Shown piece by piece: positions 1 to 9,800 of a stretch of 64,000 nucleotides of DNA; position 1 is the first letter of the stretch, and every line of letters starts with the position of its first letter. The notes under the pieces were generated by a model. It saw only the letters and a program-made list of their open reading frames with translations. It made no database searches and was not told where the DNA came from. Source of the DNA: Fagopyrum homotropicum (taxonomy: Eukaryota; Streptophyta; Magnoliopsida; Caryophyllales; Polygonaceae); assembly GCA_033239125.1 (NCBI GenBank), contig BSWB01000007.1, positions 103,715,582 to 103,779,581 of the forward strand, written 5' to 3'. The position numbers and the translations under genes are program-made.

Positions 1-132
1 TCGTGTGATGTTGTATTTGATTTTATTATATTAACGCAACATATATACCGATTCGTACTCGACTACTCGTGTATATATATTAAGCATATAATCGTGCTTA
101 TATAATAGTACTTATATCGTATATAAAAACCG

Positions 133-134
<2 letters not shown>

Positions 135-224
<90 letters not shown>
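135..224. repeat. (TA)n microsatellite
   Basis: Uninterrupted alternating AT for about 90 bp. The flanks (1-134 and 225-421) are AT-rich non-coding DNA in which I see no gene. Confidence 0.97.
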
Positions 225-226
<2 letters not shown>

Positions 227-242
227 GTGCATACTTCTTCAC

Positions 243-370
243 CTACGCGCGTGCATGTTTTAAATACTAGTGTTGTTTTACTCACTACTAGTGCGTGTTT
301 AAATATCAGTACGTGCTATGATTAATATGCAATAACTAATATTATAAGCTATATTCCTAAATATTGTTTA
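243..370. repeat. Direct repeat of the MULE-like locus, copy 1
   Basis: About 130 bp that recurs in direct orientation at 21520-21645. Shared landmarks are tactagtgttgttttac, gtttaaatatcagta, and a run ending tatattcctaaatattgttt. A shorter third copy lies at 1327-1405. The repeats sit on both sides of the nested retrotransposons and support one original locus. They could be subterminal repeats of a DNA transposon or simple duplications. Confidence 0.7.
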
Positions 371-421
371 ATCCGTAATTAATTATTAATTTATATTAAC
401 ATTAGTTATTATTATGTAATC

Positions 422-1175
422 AGGTTTAGGGTGGTTTTTACACCATTTTCCGGAGTTGATAATCACGGGATGTGTGTGACATTTGCTGCTGGGTTGATAT
501 TGAAAGAAGATATTTCATCTTATGAATGACTTTTCAAGAAATTTATAGATGTGATGGGAGGTGAACCAACATTGTTGATTACAGAGCAAGATCCGACAAT
601 GATGGTCGCCGTGAGTCGTGTTTTTACAAGCACAAGACATCGATTTTGTATGTGGCATATAATGAATAAGGTAACACAAAAAGTTGGTGCTAAATTTTTG
701 GATGCAAATCCGGATTTCTTGAAGAAACTCAATGCTATGGTTTGGAGTTGTGAGGTTGAACCTGTTGAATTTGAAAAGTGTTGGACATATTTGATAGTAC
801 AATTTGATAAGGTTGATGACTCTTGGTTCATCCATTTGTTCGAAATAAGGTTTCAATGGATACCGGCGTATTTCCAGGATATGTTATTGGGTGGCTTATT
901 GAGGACAACATCTATGTCAGAGTCGGCGAACAACTTTTTCGATAGGTTTACTGACAACGATAAAAGTCTTGTTGAGTTTATGATGTTGTTTGACACCGCA
1001 ATGGACCAACAACGTCAAGAACAAGCTAGATTGGATTCAATGGATGAAAGCATGAAACCTAACTTGAAGACTCAATACCTCTATGAAAAGCATTACTCTG
1101 ATGATTACACGCTCAACACGTTTGACAAAATACAAGAGGAAATTGAAGTTGCTTTGTACATGTCACGTGTAACAG
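422..1175 (+). pseudogene. FAR1/FRS-type MULE transposase fragment
   Basis: The translation resembles the central domain of FAR1-related (MULE-derived) transposases. It has an F-x-P-F-x-G-V-D-N-H-G stretch near 437-467, then LLITEQDPTMM, then HRFCMWHIMNKV, and finally SMSESANNFFDRF. TEQD fits one catalytic acidic position of the MULE family; this assignment rests on family knowledge. An in-frame TGA at 527-529 breaks the domain where the family usually has Trp. The exon probably begins after an AG acceptor near 423 and ends at a GT donor at 1176. No N-terminal DNA-binding domain and no downstream SWIM zinc-finger exon is visible, so only a core fragment remains. It converges on the minus-strand ORF1-like pseudogene. 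It could be a decayed host FRS gene, but the nearby Ulp1-like gene favours a transposon. Confidence 0.8.
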
Positions 1176-1258
1176 GTAAAATATATACTACTAATCTAGT
1201 ATTAATTTTTAATATTACCGTTGCATGCGACTTAATGATTTTCTTATACCTGTAATGT

Positions 1259-1545
1259 ACGTTTTGATCGTAATGAGGTTGAAATATCAGTACTTGTTGT
1301 GCTTAATATAGTTAATCAACATTACCTAAGCGTACATGTTTTAAATACTAGTGTTGTTAAACTAAACTACTACTAGTGCGTGTTTAAATATCAGTACGTG
1401 TTTAACTATTCGGCGATCTATATCATCAAATCGTCTTTCAAGCCCTTCATAACGTCGTTATTGATTTTCATCCATTGTAGCCACCTTAGTGCTTAACCCA
1501 CTTAGTATGCTTGCGAGACTTTCAACCTCATTACGATCAAAACGT
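1259..1545. repeat. 26-bp perfect inverted repeat
   Basis: Arms 1259-1284 and 1520-1545 are exact reverse complements (acgttttgatcgtaatgagg is the start of the left arm), separated by 235 bp. The right arm lies in the 3' coding part of the minus-strand ORF1-like pseudogene, so the left arm looks like an inverted copy of it. Confidence 0.9.
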
Positions 1546-2502
1546 GCATATCTTTCGTTTTGATCATAAACATTTGATGTACCACCTTGCTCATAACAAT
1601 ACGATGGTTGAGTATTACACGTCACTGTAGTTATCTGAATGCTATGATGAGGAACACAATCGGAAACATTTGTAGTTGTACCCGTTGTACAAAATTCATC
1701 TTCATCATCATCAACAGATAAAAACTCACTAACCCATGCATCATACTAGTTGTCCGGGTTTGTTATTTGAGTCCGTATAGGATCCGGTAGTCTCCTAATC
1801 AACCTAGTCTGACTGAATTTCAAAACATACCCTGATTGAGTCGTCCTAATCATTCTGACTCCCCTCAGATGCATTATATCAACTTCAACGGGCTGATTCA
1901 TATCCTCATATCTTGTCAAATCAACTCCTATATAACCAGCAGTTATTGTTATCATACCCCATATGCAAATGATTCCATTTGTAGAACACGCCAATTGATT
2001 CTACTTGACGGCTAATTCGTAACCAATATTCACTGGTTCACCAACAACCATTGCATAAATAATCTCCTGTTCACCCACACGGACGTTACCACATTCTCCT
2101 CTTGCGTACACAGTGTTTGCTAGTATACGATGTGTTATCCTTTTAACATGGATTAACTACACTAGCCGCGTTAGCATCTTGAGGTTTATACTTTGAATTA
2201 CCTGTCAGCTTGAACCAAAATTGATCTAGATTTAGATCCGATGAAGCAATGACATTTGCATTACGTGGCCAGCCAAATGCAATGTTTAAATCATCAACCG
2301 TGATTTGCCTATCAACATTTCCCACTCTGAATTTTAAACGACCAGCTCTAGTGGCATCAGAATTGGAGCCAAAGTCCATTTTTAATGAATTTAAAAACTC
2401 ACACGTTAATGCAACATATGTACCTCTCTTTAGGCCTAATAAGCCGCCTATACCAATAGCGTTAAATATCCATGCAACCTCTTCCAATAGACCTAAAGTA
2501 TC
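1420..2502 (-). pseudogene. ATHILA ORF1-like pseudogene, 3' part
   Basis: On the minus strand three consecutive segments read as one decayed protein. The first (2502-2143) has EEVAWIFNAIGIGGLLG, then RLKFRVGN and DDLNIAFGW, then FWFKLTGNSKY. The second (about 2135-2005) includes RILANTVYARGE and EEIIYAMVV-like text. The third (1994-1746) is followed by a C-terminal stretch rich in R and D ending near 1420 with RRFDDIDRR. This order resembles the ATHILA ORF1-like domain found in many plant transposons; its function is unknown. Frameshifts and stops, for example near 2150, 2008 and 1746, break it. The 5' part continues at 20563-20712, because Tekay-A inserted at 2502/2503 within this reading frame. 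The family name comes from pattern recognition only. Confidence 0.65.
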
Positions 2503-2847
2503 TGTAACGCCCGGTTTCGATAACTGTCTTTCTTGTGTATTTCTATCGGTATTTTTATTAGTAAATTCTCTTATATATATATATGTATTTTAAAAGATAT
2601 AAAGTGGTTTTAAGACATAAAAATTAAACTTTCCGAGTATACTTATTTTTGGTTTACTTTCGGAAAGGTTCGAAAAATCTTCCCGACTCGGAAATCCCGT
2701 TCCGGATTTTGATTACGAGTTATCCCTTATTTTCTTTTACTATTTTTATTTATTCCTTCTTTTTTTTTTTTATTTCCCTTTCTTCTCTCTTCTTTTGCGG
2801 ATGAGCTGCCGCCTCTTGAACCCTGCAACCGACCCCTCGTTCGTGTG
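2503..2847 (+). repeat. Tekay-A 5' LTR, first segment
   Basis: It begins TGTAACGCCCGG at 2503 and aligns with the start of the 3' LTR at 18132 (shared gattgtctttcttg-type text, ttaaactttccgagtatac, and a pyrimidine-rich stretch). It stops at 2847, where Athila-A begins, and resumes after 13878. Confidence 0.9.
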
Positions 2848-4039
2848 TGTTCGCCCCTAGAGGTATGTGCAAATAAGCTTTATATTTATAAAACTAGAAT
2901 CAAGCAAGCGAACCCGCAGTGTACGGATCGATATAGTTAAGCAAGAATTCCAGAGTATCGAACACAGGGATTTGGGTGGAACGAACTCGATTGCAGGTTA
3001 TCAAGCGGTTAATATGAGAGTTTTGCAGATATTGGGAAAACAACAATCCTAAAGATCCAGGTATCCAGCTGTGGCAATCGATTCAAGATATACTAATGAT
3101 GTAAAGACAGAGTTAAGATATGCAAAGGTATACTAATGTAAGGTAATCGTACGGTTGAGGTTCCAAAAACCTTATATAACTCACCCAAAAGACTCTTCCT
3201 ATACAGGTTGATGAGGCTCAATATAGAAAGGTTCTAAGGACAAGGATTAACATCAAATACCCAAACCTATGATCTAAAGATCAAGACTAACTTATCCGAT
3301 TGAGGTTGTTGAGGCTCACAATCGAGGTAGAGGTTGTTGAGGCTTCACTACCACCTAGAAAAGACAAGTCTAAACTAAGCTAAAGCAAATCTTTAACTTT
3401 GGATCAAGATAAAAGCAGGCTCGTAAACTTTAAGAGAATTACGGTTGGATCTTGAGATTCCACGGTCGTGGAACTCAAGAACAGCCCGTAATTTAGGGTT
3501 TTCGGCGACAATTCTCTAACTCTCAGGGTCTAATCAATTTACAATCGATCTATCATTATCTAAGCCACAACTATCAACCCTTCACCTTAGAATTGTTAAG
3601 GGTTTTTAGTCAATAACAGTCATATTGATATTAATTCAAGATTAAAAAGGTAAAAGATGGGAACTTTCAAGAACTATCAATAATCTTCAATTGAATCTTA
3701 GAATCACAATCAAGAATAAGTGTTTGTCAAAAGATTCAAAACGGGATAAACAATCACAGTCTTAGGAAAGAAAAGAAACGGGATGTCAATCCGATCCTAA
3801 AGCAAACCTAAGCAAGAAGAGGAATCTTCTTGCAAAAATCCTCCAAGAACTTCGATCTTCCACACGAAGATCACAAACAGCAACTCTCCAATACGAACTT
3901 TGGAACTTCAATGAGATCTTCAAAATCACCTCCAAGAATGAGGGTTTGTGTTGCTAAGCGTGCGTTTTTGCCGCTAAACTTTAGGGTTGAAAGGTCGTAA
4001 GCGAGGTAGCGAGGTGACGGAATCTTGCTTCATCCGTCC

Positions 4040-4047
4040 TTTTTATA
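4040..4047 (-). promoter_or_regulatory. Probable TATA box of Athila-A LTR
   Basis: TATAAAAA followed by GG on the minus strand, about 500 bp after the inferred LTR start. Athila-B has TATATAAAG at a comparable offset. It lies in the U3 portion that is missing from the 5' LTR of this copy. Confidence 0.5.
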
Positions 4048-4125
4048 ATGCAGGGCAAAACGTCGGCCCGGCCCGATCTTCAAGAGATCATGGCTTCGAA
4101 ACGTGGCGAAAGGATTCGCCAAGAT

Positions 4126-4255
4126 CACGGTCGTGGAAGTTTCCACGACCGTAATTTTGAGGCGTGGAAATAAACACGGATATCTTCCACGGCCGTAATA
4201 TCCCCTGGAATGAACATCGAATTCTGCTTCACAATCCACGGCCGTAATTTAGGGT
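4126..4255. repeat. Cluster of CCACGGCCGT-type palindromes in Athila-A U3
   Basis: Copies include atcacggtcgtggaag, ttccacgaccgtaatttt, ttccacggccgtaatat and atccacggccgtaattt. The part 4183-4255 resembles a module at about 9936-10005 inside the Gag-Pol frame. Confidence 0.85.
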
Positions 4256-4544
4256 AAAACCGTGATTCTTGCCTTCATTCGTGCATTCCTCAATCTAATA
4301 CTCCAAATTGCTTCCAAAAGGTGTCCTTGATCTAGAGACACATCGACTCAACTCTCCTTTGCTCGATTCCGTTCGGAAATAGCTCCAAATCACCTATAAT
4401 CAACATAGAACTCGTGTAGACATCTATATCGACAATATAGGCAATACTAGCTCATATATGCATAAAGCTCAATCAAAGATTATCAATATGAATCAATTAC
4501 GACTAGAAAACGTGCCTAAAATATCACAATATTTCATGCTAACA

Positions 4545-5884
4545 AATAACCCCATACTTAACACTTGCTTGTCCCTAAGCAAGGTCTTTCAAAAAGCTTT
4601 AAAACAAGAGTTAGGATGAAATATGTGTACCTTCTTTTGGATGAATGTGACTTCTAAAGAATAGATCATTCTCAACCCTTGCTTCAATCGTTTTCAAACT
4701 TTCACACACTTAATTAGAGAGTAAGAGGCAAAGAAAAATCATGAATCAATTTAGCTTCCAAACAAGCATTATAACCTTCAAACATTATCAAAATCAATCA
4801 TAAGAATTTCAATTTAGATCACCAAGCCATATAACATTCTTTTGATCATAAGGACTTTCAAAGAAAAGGTCTAGAGCATGGAAGGGTAGGGAAGACTTTA
4901 AGGGAAAGTGGTGCATAAATCCGGGAAAGTGGACAACTACCTTCTTCTTCTTTTGCGGTTTCCGCAATCACTTCACTTAGAGCTTCGCTCTTTCCTTTTT
5001 ATTTTCCGACTTTACTTTTGGAGTTATGGATAGAGGTGCACAAAAACCGAAGCCTAGGAGATTGGCGTTTCTCATTTTTGCGAGATGCCTCAAACCCTTA
5101 GCGCACATACCATAATCCGCTAGGAATATCGCTCAATTCGACTTTGGCAAGACACAAACACCCGGCTATGTGAATGGTGCCGAGTTACTCATCGTCATGA
5201 TTGACTTCCCCAAACCTACAATTTCTTTCTATTCAATTGATTGCAAATATTTGCTCTCATGGCCCTCCCACATCAAACATGCCTTTTTCTCATTCACTTT
5301 CCAAATTCCCGGATAGGTAAGGGAGGCTAATATTTCAATGAGGAGTTAGATGATCAAAGAAAGAAGAAAGAGAATATCGAATTGCCTTAATCATTTCAAC
5401 AAGAAGTATAGGAGCTTATAATGTGATTTCAACTTCAATTTCTTATATGATTTAGGTAACATTCTCACATTATACAACTTGCAAAAGAGGTAAAATTCAT
5501 TCATTCAAATCCTTTTCGAATTACCATCCTTTCAAGCATGCAATTGTTATCAACTCAATTCGCAAGTAATGATTATCATGGAAATCATATCGATTCGTTA
5601 GAAGCATCAAATTTTTCAAAATTTTTCAATTTTTATGGGTTTTTAAAGTTCTTTTTCATGCAATGCAAGAATGAAACGTGTAACATACAATGAACATGCA
5701 ATGATAGTCTCGGAATAGAAGCAACATATAGAGTAGAGTTATTACAAACATTTAGTACATCCCACCCCATACTTAGGACGAACATTGTCCCTAATGTTCA
5801 CAAGAAAGAACAAAAGAAAGAAAAGAAAAAGAAAACTCACAATTGGTGGTTGGGATGTCTAGAAACGAGCTGTCCGGTCATCTA
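4545..5884 (-). other. Athila-A 3' non-coding region
   Basis: About 1.3 kb between the accessory ORF and the inferred 3' LTR. I see no ORF of note. On the minus strand it ends with a purine-rich stretch (aagtatggggttatt) that probably serves as polypurine tract. It contains the conserved block described separately. Confidence 0.7.
5035..5215 (-). other. Conserved non-coding block in Athila 3' region
   Basis: On the minus strand this block matches Athila-B 41361-41570 at what looks like 85-90% identity over roughly 200 nt. Shared landmarks are aggtttggggaagtcaatca, gccgggtgtttgtgtcttgc, gagcgatattcct and aatctcctaggcttcggtt. No reading frame is shared. The flanking 3' region and U3 are much more diverged. 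Confidence 0.8.
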
Positions 5885-6265
5885 TCACTGCGGTGCCGGT
5901 GGAGGTGGGAATGGAGAGAAACTCGGATCATAGTACCGCCCAAACTGCTGGCGGTAGACGTCCCTCATCATGTGGTCAAGGTCGTCGAAACGTCTGTCTC
6001 TATCATCCGCCCGGATCTCTAGTGCTCCGACTCTCTCTGAAAGTCCGGTAGCCCAATCCGGCATCCTCTCATATGCAGCTTGGTGGTTTTCGTGTATGAT
6101 CGGGATGCTAGGGTGAGGTGGTGAGGATGGAGGTGAAGATGGAGGTGAAGGTGAGGGGGATGAGGGTGGCGGTGCCCTAGATGTGGAAGGGTTGCCCTTT
6201 CTCTTCTTGTTCTGTTCCCCTCTCTTTTCCTTAATCCTTCCCGAAACTCTCCTCACAAAATCCAT
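5885..6265 (-). CDS. Small accessory ORF downstream of pol in Athila-A
   Basis: A 126-residue ORF beginning at an ATG at 6265. An in-frame extension upstream to 6382 is possible but shows no homology to Athila-B. In order it has a basic N-terminus (residues ~1-25, RRVSGRIKEKRGEQNKKRK, nuclear-signal-like), a Ser/Pro-rich tract (~26-55), a conserved SIPIIHENHQAAYERM-type block (~56-72), an acidic/basic heptad-like stretch containing RRFDDLDHMMRDVYRQ (~90-108) and a Pro-rich tail. Athila-B has a relative at 40269-40612 with SIPVIHERHQADFDRI and a similar Pro-rich tail. It sits where some Athila elements carry an env-like or ORF1-like gene. I see no signal peptide or membrane segment. Function unknown. 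Confidence 0.7.
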   Translation of the reverse strand: MDFVRRVSGRIKEKRGEQNKKRKGNPSTSRAPPPSSPSPSPPSSPPSSPPHPSIPIIHENHQAAYERMPDWATGLSERVGALEIRADDRDRRFDDLDHMMRDVYRQQFGRYYDPSFSPFPPPPAPQ

Positions 6266-6898
6266 TCTGTTGAAAATTACGGTCTGTTCTTCCCAAAACC
6301 ACGGCCGTGGAACGTCTGTAGACCGTGATTCGACACAGTAATTCTCAATTCTCAGCAAATCAGCAATCAAACTCCACAACAAGCAGTCCTAATCTCTTTT
6401 TCGGATTGAGAAATCCAAAATGCGGGTTTGTTGATCGTTTTCCACGCGATTTGTTGCTTGGATCTTGTTCTTGGTTGGATTTGCTTCAGTTTAGGAAGAA
6501 GAATCGTTAAAAACGATTAGAGAACGAAGATTTGGGAGGAGCTGCGGGTTTTCGGTATTTAGGGCGTGGAAATTGGGGGTTTTGTGGTGTTTTTGTGGTG
6601 AAGTGTGGCTTTTATACTTGCAGGCAAAATTTCAAAAATCACGGTCTATCGGGGCATTCCACGGCCGTGGAAATGTACGGACCCGTAATTTTTGTGATTT
6701 TTCACAGGCCTTTGAGAATTACGGCCACTGTAGCTATGGCGACCGTAATTTAGACCGTGGAACTCTCTGTAAAGCTTCAAAGTCCAAATTTCGTCACTTC
6801 TCTTCGACATTATCCCCTTTTTCTTCTTTTCCATCGATCCTTGGGTTGCCTCCCAAGAAGCGCTTTGTTTAAGGTCCGTAGCTAGACCATTCTCGCAC
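6266..6898 (-). other. Spacer between pol and accessory ORF in Athila-A
   Basis: Non-coding on the minus strand. It includes two clusters of the family palindrome: 6299-6312 and 6657-6672 (the latter a perfect 16-bp TTCCACGGCCGTGGAA), with half-sites at about 6720-6765. Some short ORFs cross it but have no visible homology. Confidence 0.6.
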
Positions 6899-9800
6899 TT
6901 ATTCGAGTGCGGTAGGTGCAAACTCCTCAGCTTGGAGTTCCGGTGAGTACTTTTTGAGTCGTTGACCGTTCACCTTAAAACTTCCGCTAGCTTCACCCCA
7001 TACTTCAACTGCACCATGGGGGAAAATACGCTTAATTAGAAAAGGTCCAGTCCAACGAGATTTTAACTTACCTGGAAAGAGGCGAAGTCTCGAATTGAAG
7101 AGGAGAACTTGATCTCCTTCTTGGAAATCCTTTGGGATGATATGCTTATCATGCCAACGCTTTGCTCTTTCCTTGTAGATCTTAGCGTTTTCATAGGCGT
7201 TCAAACGGAGTTCATCCAGCTCGTTGATGTCTAGGAGACGCTTCTCTCCCGCTTCCTTCATGCCGAAATTCAGCCATTTGATAGCCCAAAACGCTTTGTG
7301 CTCTAGCTCTACCGGCAAATGACAAGACTTCCCATACACGAGGTTGTATGGTGTGGTTCCTATGGGAGTCTTGTATGCAGTCCGGTATGCCCACAATGCA
7401 TCATCTAGTTTCAAGGACCAATCCTTCCTAGTCCTTGAAACCGTCTTCTCTAGAATTCCCTTGATCTCCCTATTTGAGATCTCGACTTGTCCACTCGTTT
7501 GTGGATGGTAAGGGGTAGCGATCTTGTGAGTAACCCCATACTTTGCTAGAAGAGCTTCAAAGCGACGGGCTATGAAGTGAGAACCTCCATCACTAATGAT
7601 CATCCTTGGTGTCCCGAATCGCGGAAAAATGGTCTTGTTGAAGAACTTGACCACCACCATGGCATCATTTGTGGGAGAGGCAATCGCTTCGACCCATCTA
7701 GAGACATAATCTACCGCCAATAGTATGTATTGGTTTCCACAAGAAGAAGGGAATGGTCCCATGAAGTCGACTCCCCAAACGTCGAAAATCTCCACCTCTT
7801 GGATGTTGTTGAGGGGCATCTCGTTCCTCCTAGAGATATTGCCTGTTCTTTGACAAGCATCGCAACAAGAAACAAAGGATTGCACATCTTTAAATAAAGT
7901 AGGCCAATAAAATCCAGATTGCAATACCTTTGCGCTAGTTTTGTTCGAACTAGCGTGTCCTCCACAAGGTAGTGAATGACAATGACGGATGACACTTTGC
8001 ATCTCATCTTCCGGCACGCATCGCCGGATGATGCCATCCGGACCTCTCTTAAAGAGGAGAGGCTCGTTCCAATGGTATTCCCGGACGTCCTTGAAGAACT
8101 TCTTCCTTTGTGCGTATGATAGTCCGGGTGGTATCTCCTGGCAAACCAAATAGTTAACAAAATCAGCAAACCATGGTTCGTTACCTTTGGAGATTACCTT
8201 GATGCACTCCTCTATGATGTGTAGGTGTTCGTCCGGAAAGGAGTCATCAATAGGTAAATGATCGTCCTCTAGATGTGTTAGACGACTCAAATGATCCGCA
8301 ACAGAATTTTCCGAGCCTTTCTTGTCGCGGATCTCAAGATCGAATTCTTGTAGGAGAAGAATCCATCTAATCAGCCTTGGCTTCGCATCCTTCTTTGCAA
8401 GGAGGTATCGGATCGCAGCATGATCCGTGTAGACAATCACCTTTGCACTTACAAGATAAGAGCGAAACTTGTCAATAGCATAGACAATGGCTAGAAACTC
8501 CTTTTCCGTAGTGGCGTAGTTGAGTTGGGCTTCGTCTAGCGTCTTGCTAGCGTAGTATATGGCGTGGGTTCGTCCTTCCTTTCGTTGCCCAAGAACAGCT
8601 CCAATGGCTATGTCACTAGCATCACACATAATCTCGAAGGGGAGATTCCAATCCGGAGGTTGGATAATGGGTGCTGAAATTAGAGCTTGCCGAATAGTGT
8701 TGAACGCATCTAGACATTCCTGTGAAAACTCAAAAACCGCATCCTTCATCAATAGATTAGTGAGAGGTTTTGATATCTTAGAAAAGTCTTGAATGAAACG
8801 TCTGTAAAATCCAGCATGTCCTAGGAAACTTCTTATTCCCTTCACCGAAATTGGGGGAGGAAGTTTCTCTATGGTCTCTATCTTAGCTTTGTCTACCTCT
8901 ATCCCTCTACTAGAGACTAAGTGACCTAAAACGATTCCTTCCTTAACCATGAATTGACATTTCTCCCAATTAAGAACTAGGTTAGTGTCTTCACATCTTT
9001 GCAAAACAAGAGAAAGGTTAGAAAGACAATCGTTAAAAGAGGAACCGTAAACGGAGAAGTCGTCCATGAAGACTTCCATGATTTCCTCTACATATTCGGA
9101 GAAGATGGCCATCATGCACCGTTGAAAGGTGGCTGGGGCGTTGCAAAGCCCGAACGGCATTCTCCTATAGGCGAACGTACCCCAAGGGCACGTGAATGTG
9201 GTCTTCTCTTGATCATCCGGATGTATCGGGATCTGAAAGAAACCACTATAACCGTCAAGGTAGCAAAAGTATGAATGTTGTGCTAACCTTTCAAGCATTT
9301 GATCGATGAATGGCAATGGAAAGTGATCCTTCCGCGTTGCATTGTTGAGCTTGCGGTAGTCTATGCACATTCGCCATCCAGTCACGGTTCGGGTAGGAAT
9401 GAGTTCGTTGTTCTTATTGGTGATGACCGTCATTCCTCCCTTCTTTGGAACTACTTGAACCGGGCTCACCCACTTGCTATCGGAGATAGGATAGATGATA
9501 CCTGCATCAAGAAGTTTAAGAATTTCCTTCTTGACAACCTCCTTCATGGTCGGATTCAACCGCCGTTGAGGTTGTCTTGAAGTTCTAAAGTCCTCCTCCA
9601 TTAGTATTTTGTGCATGCATAGGGAGGGTTTAATTCCTACTAAGTCCTCAATAGTATAGCCTATGGCTTTTCTATGTTTCCTAAGGACAATCATGAGCTG
9701 TTCATGTTCATCTATGCTTAATTCGGAACTAACGATAACCGGGAAGGTAGAATTAGATCCAAGAAAAGCGTACCTTAGATGAGTAGGAAGTGGTTTGAGT

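Larger units (their letters stand above)
2848..4544 (-). repeat. Athila-A 3' LTR (full length, about 1697 bp)
   Basis: The right edge in the plus strand is inferred from homology to Athila-B. On the minus strand the purine-rich stretch aagtatggggttatt is followed by TGTTAGCATG (4544), matching the Athila-B 3' LTR start, where aagtatggggtatttt precedes TGATAGCATG at 42033. The resulting length is close to the 1691-bp Athila-B 5' LTR. Positions 2848-3873 are shared with the 5' LTR; 3874-4544 occur only here. If the LTR were defined only by the shared segment it would be 2848-3873. Confidence 0.7.

Noticed and set aside
2867..3052. 61-codon ORF repeated at 12872-13057
   Set aside because: The identity of the two copies only reflects the LTR duplication; it is antisense to the element and has no domain.
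3444..3500. Palindromes as Rho-independent type terminators
   Set aside because: They lack a T-run, occur in coding sequence and the context is eukaryotic.
6532..6872. Plus-strand ORFs over the Athila-A spacer
   Set aside because: They are antisense to the element and built partly from palindrome words; the frame is not conserved in Athila-B.
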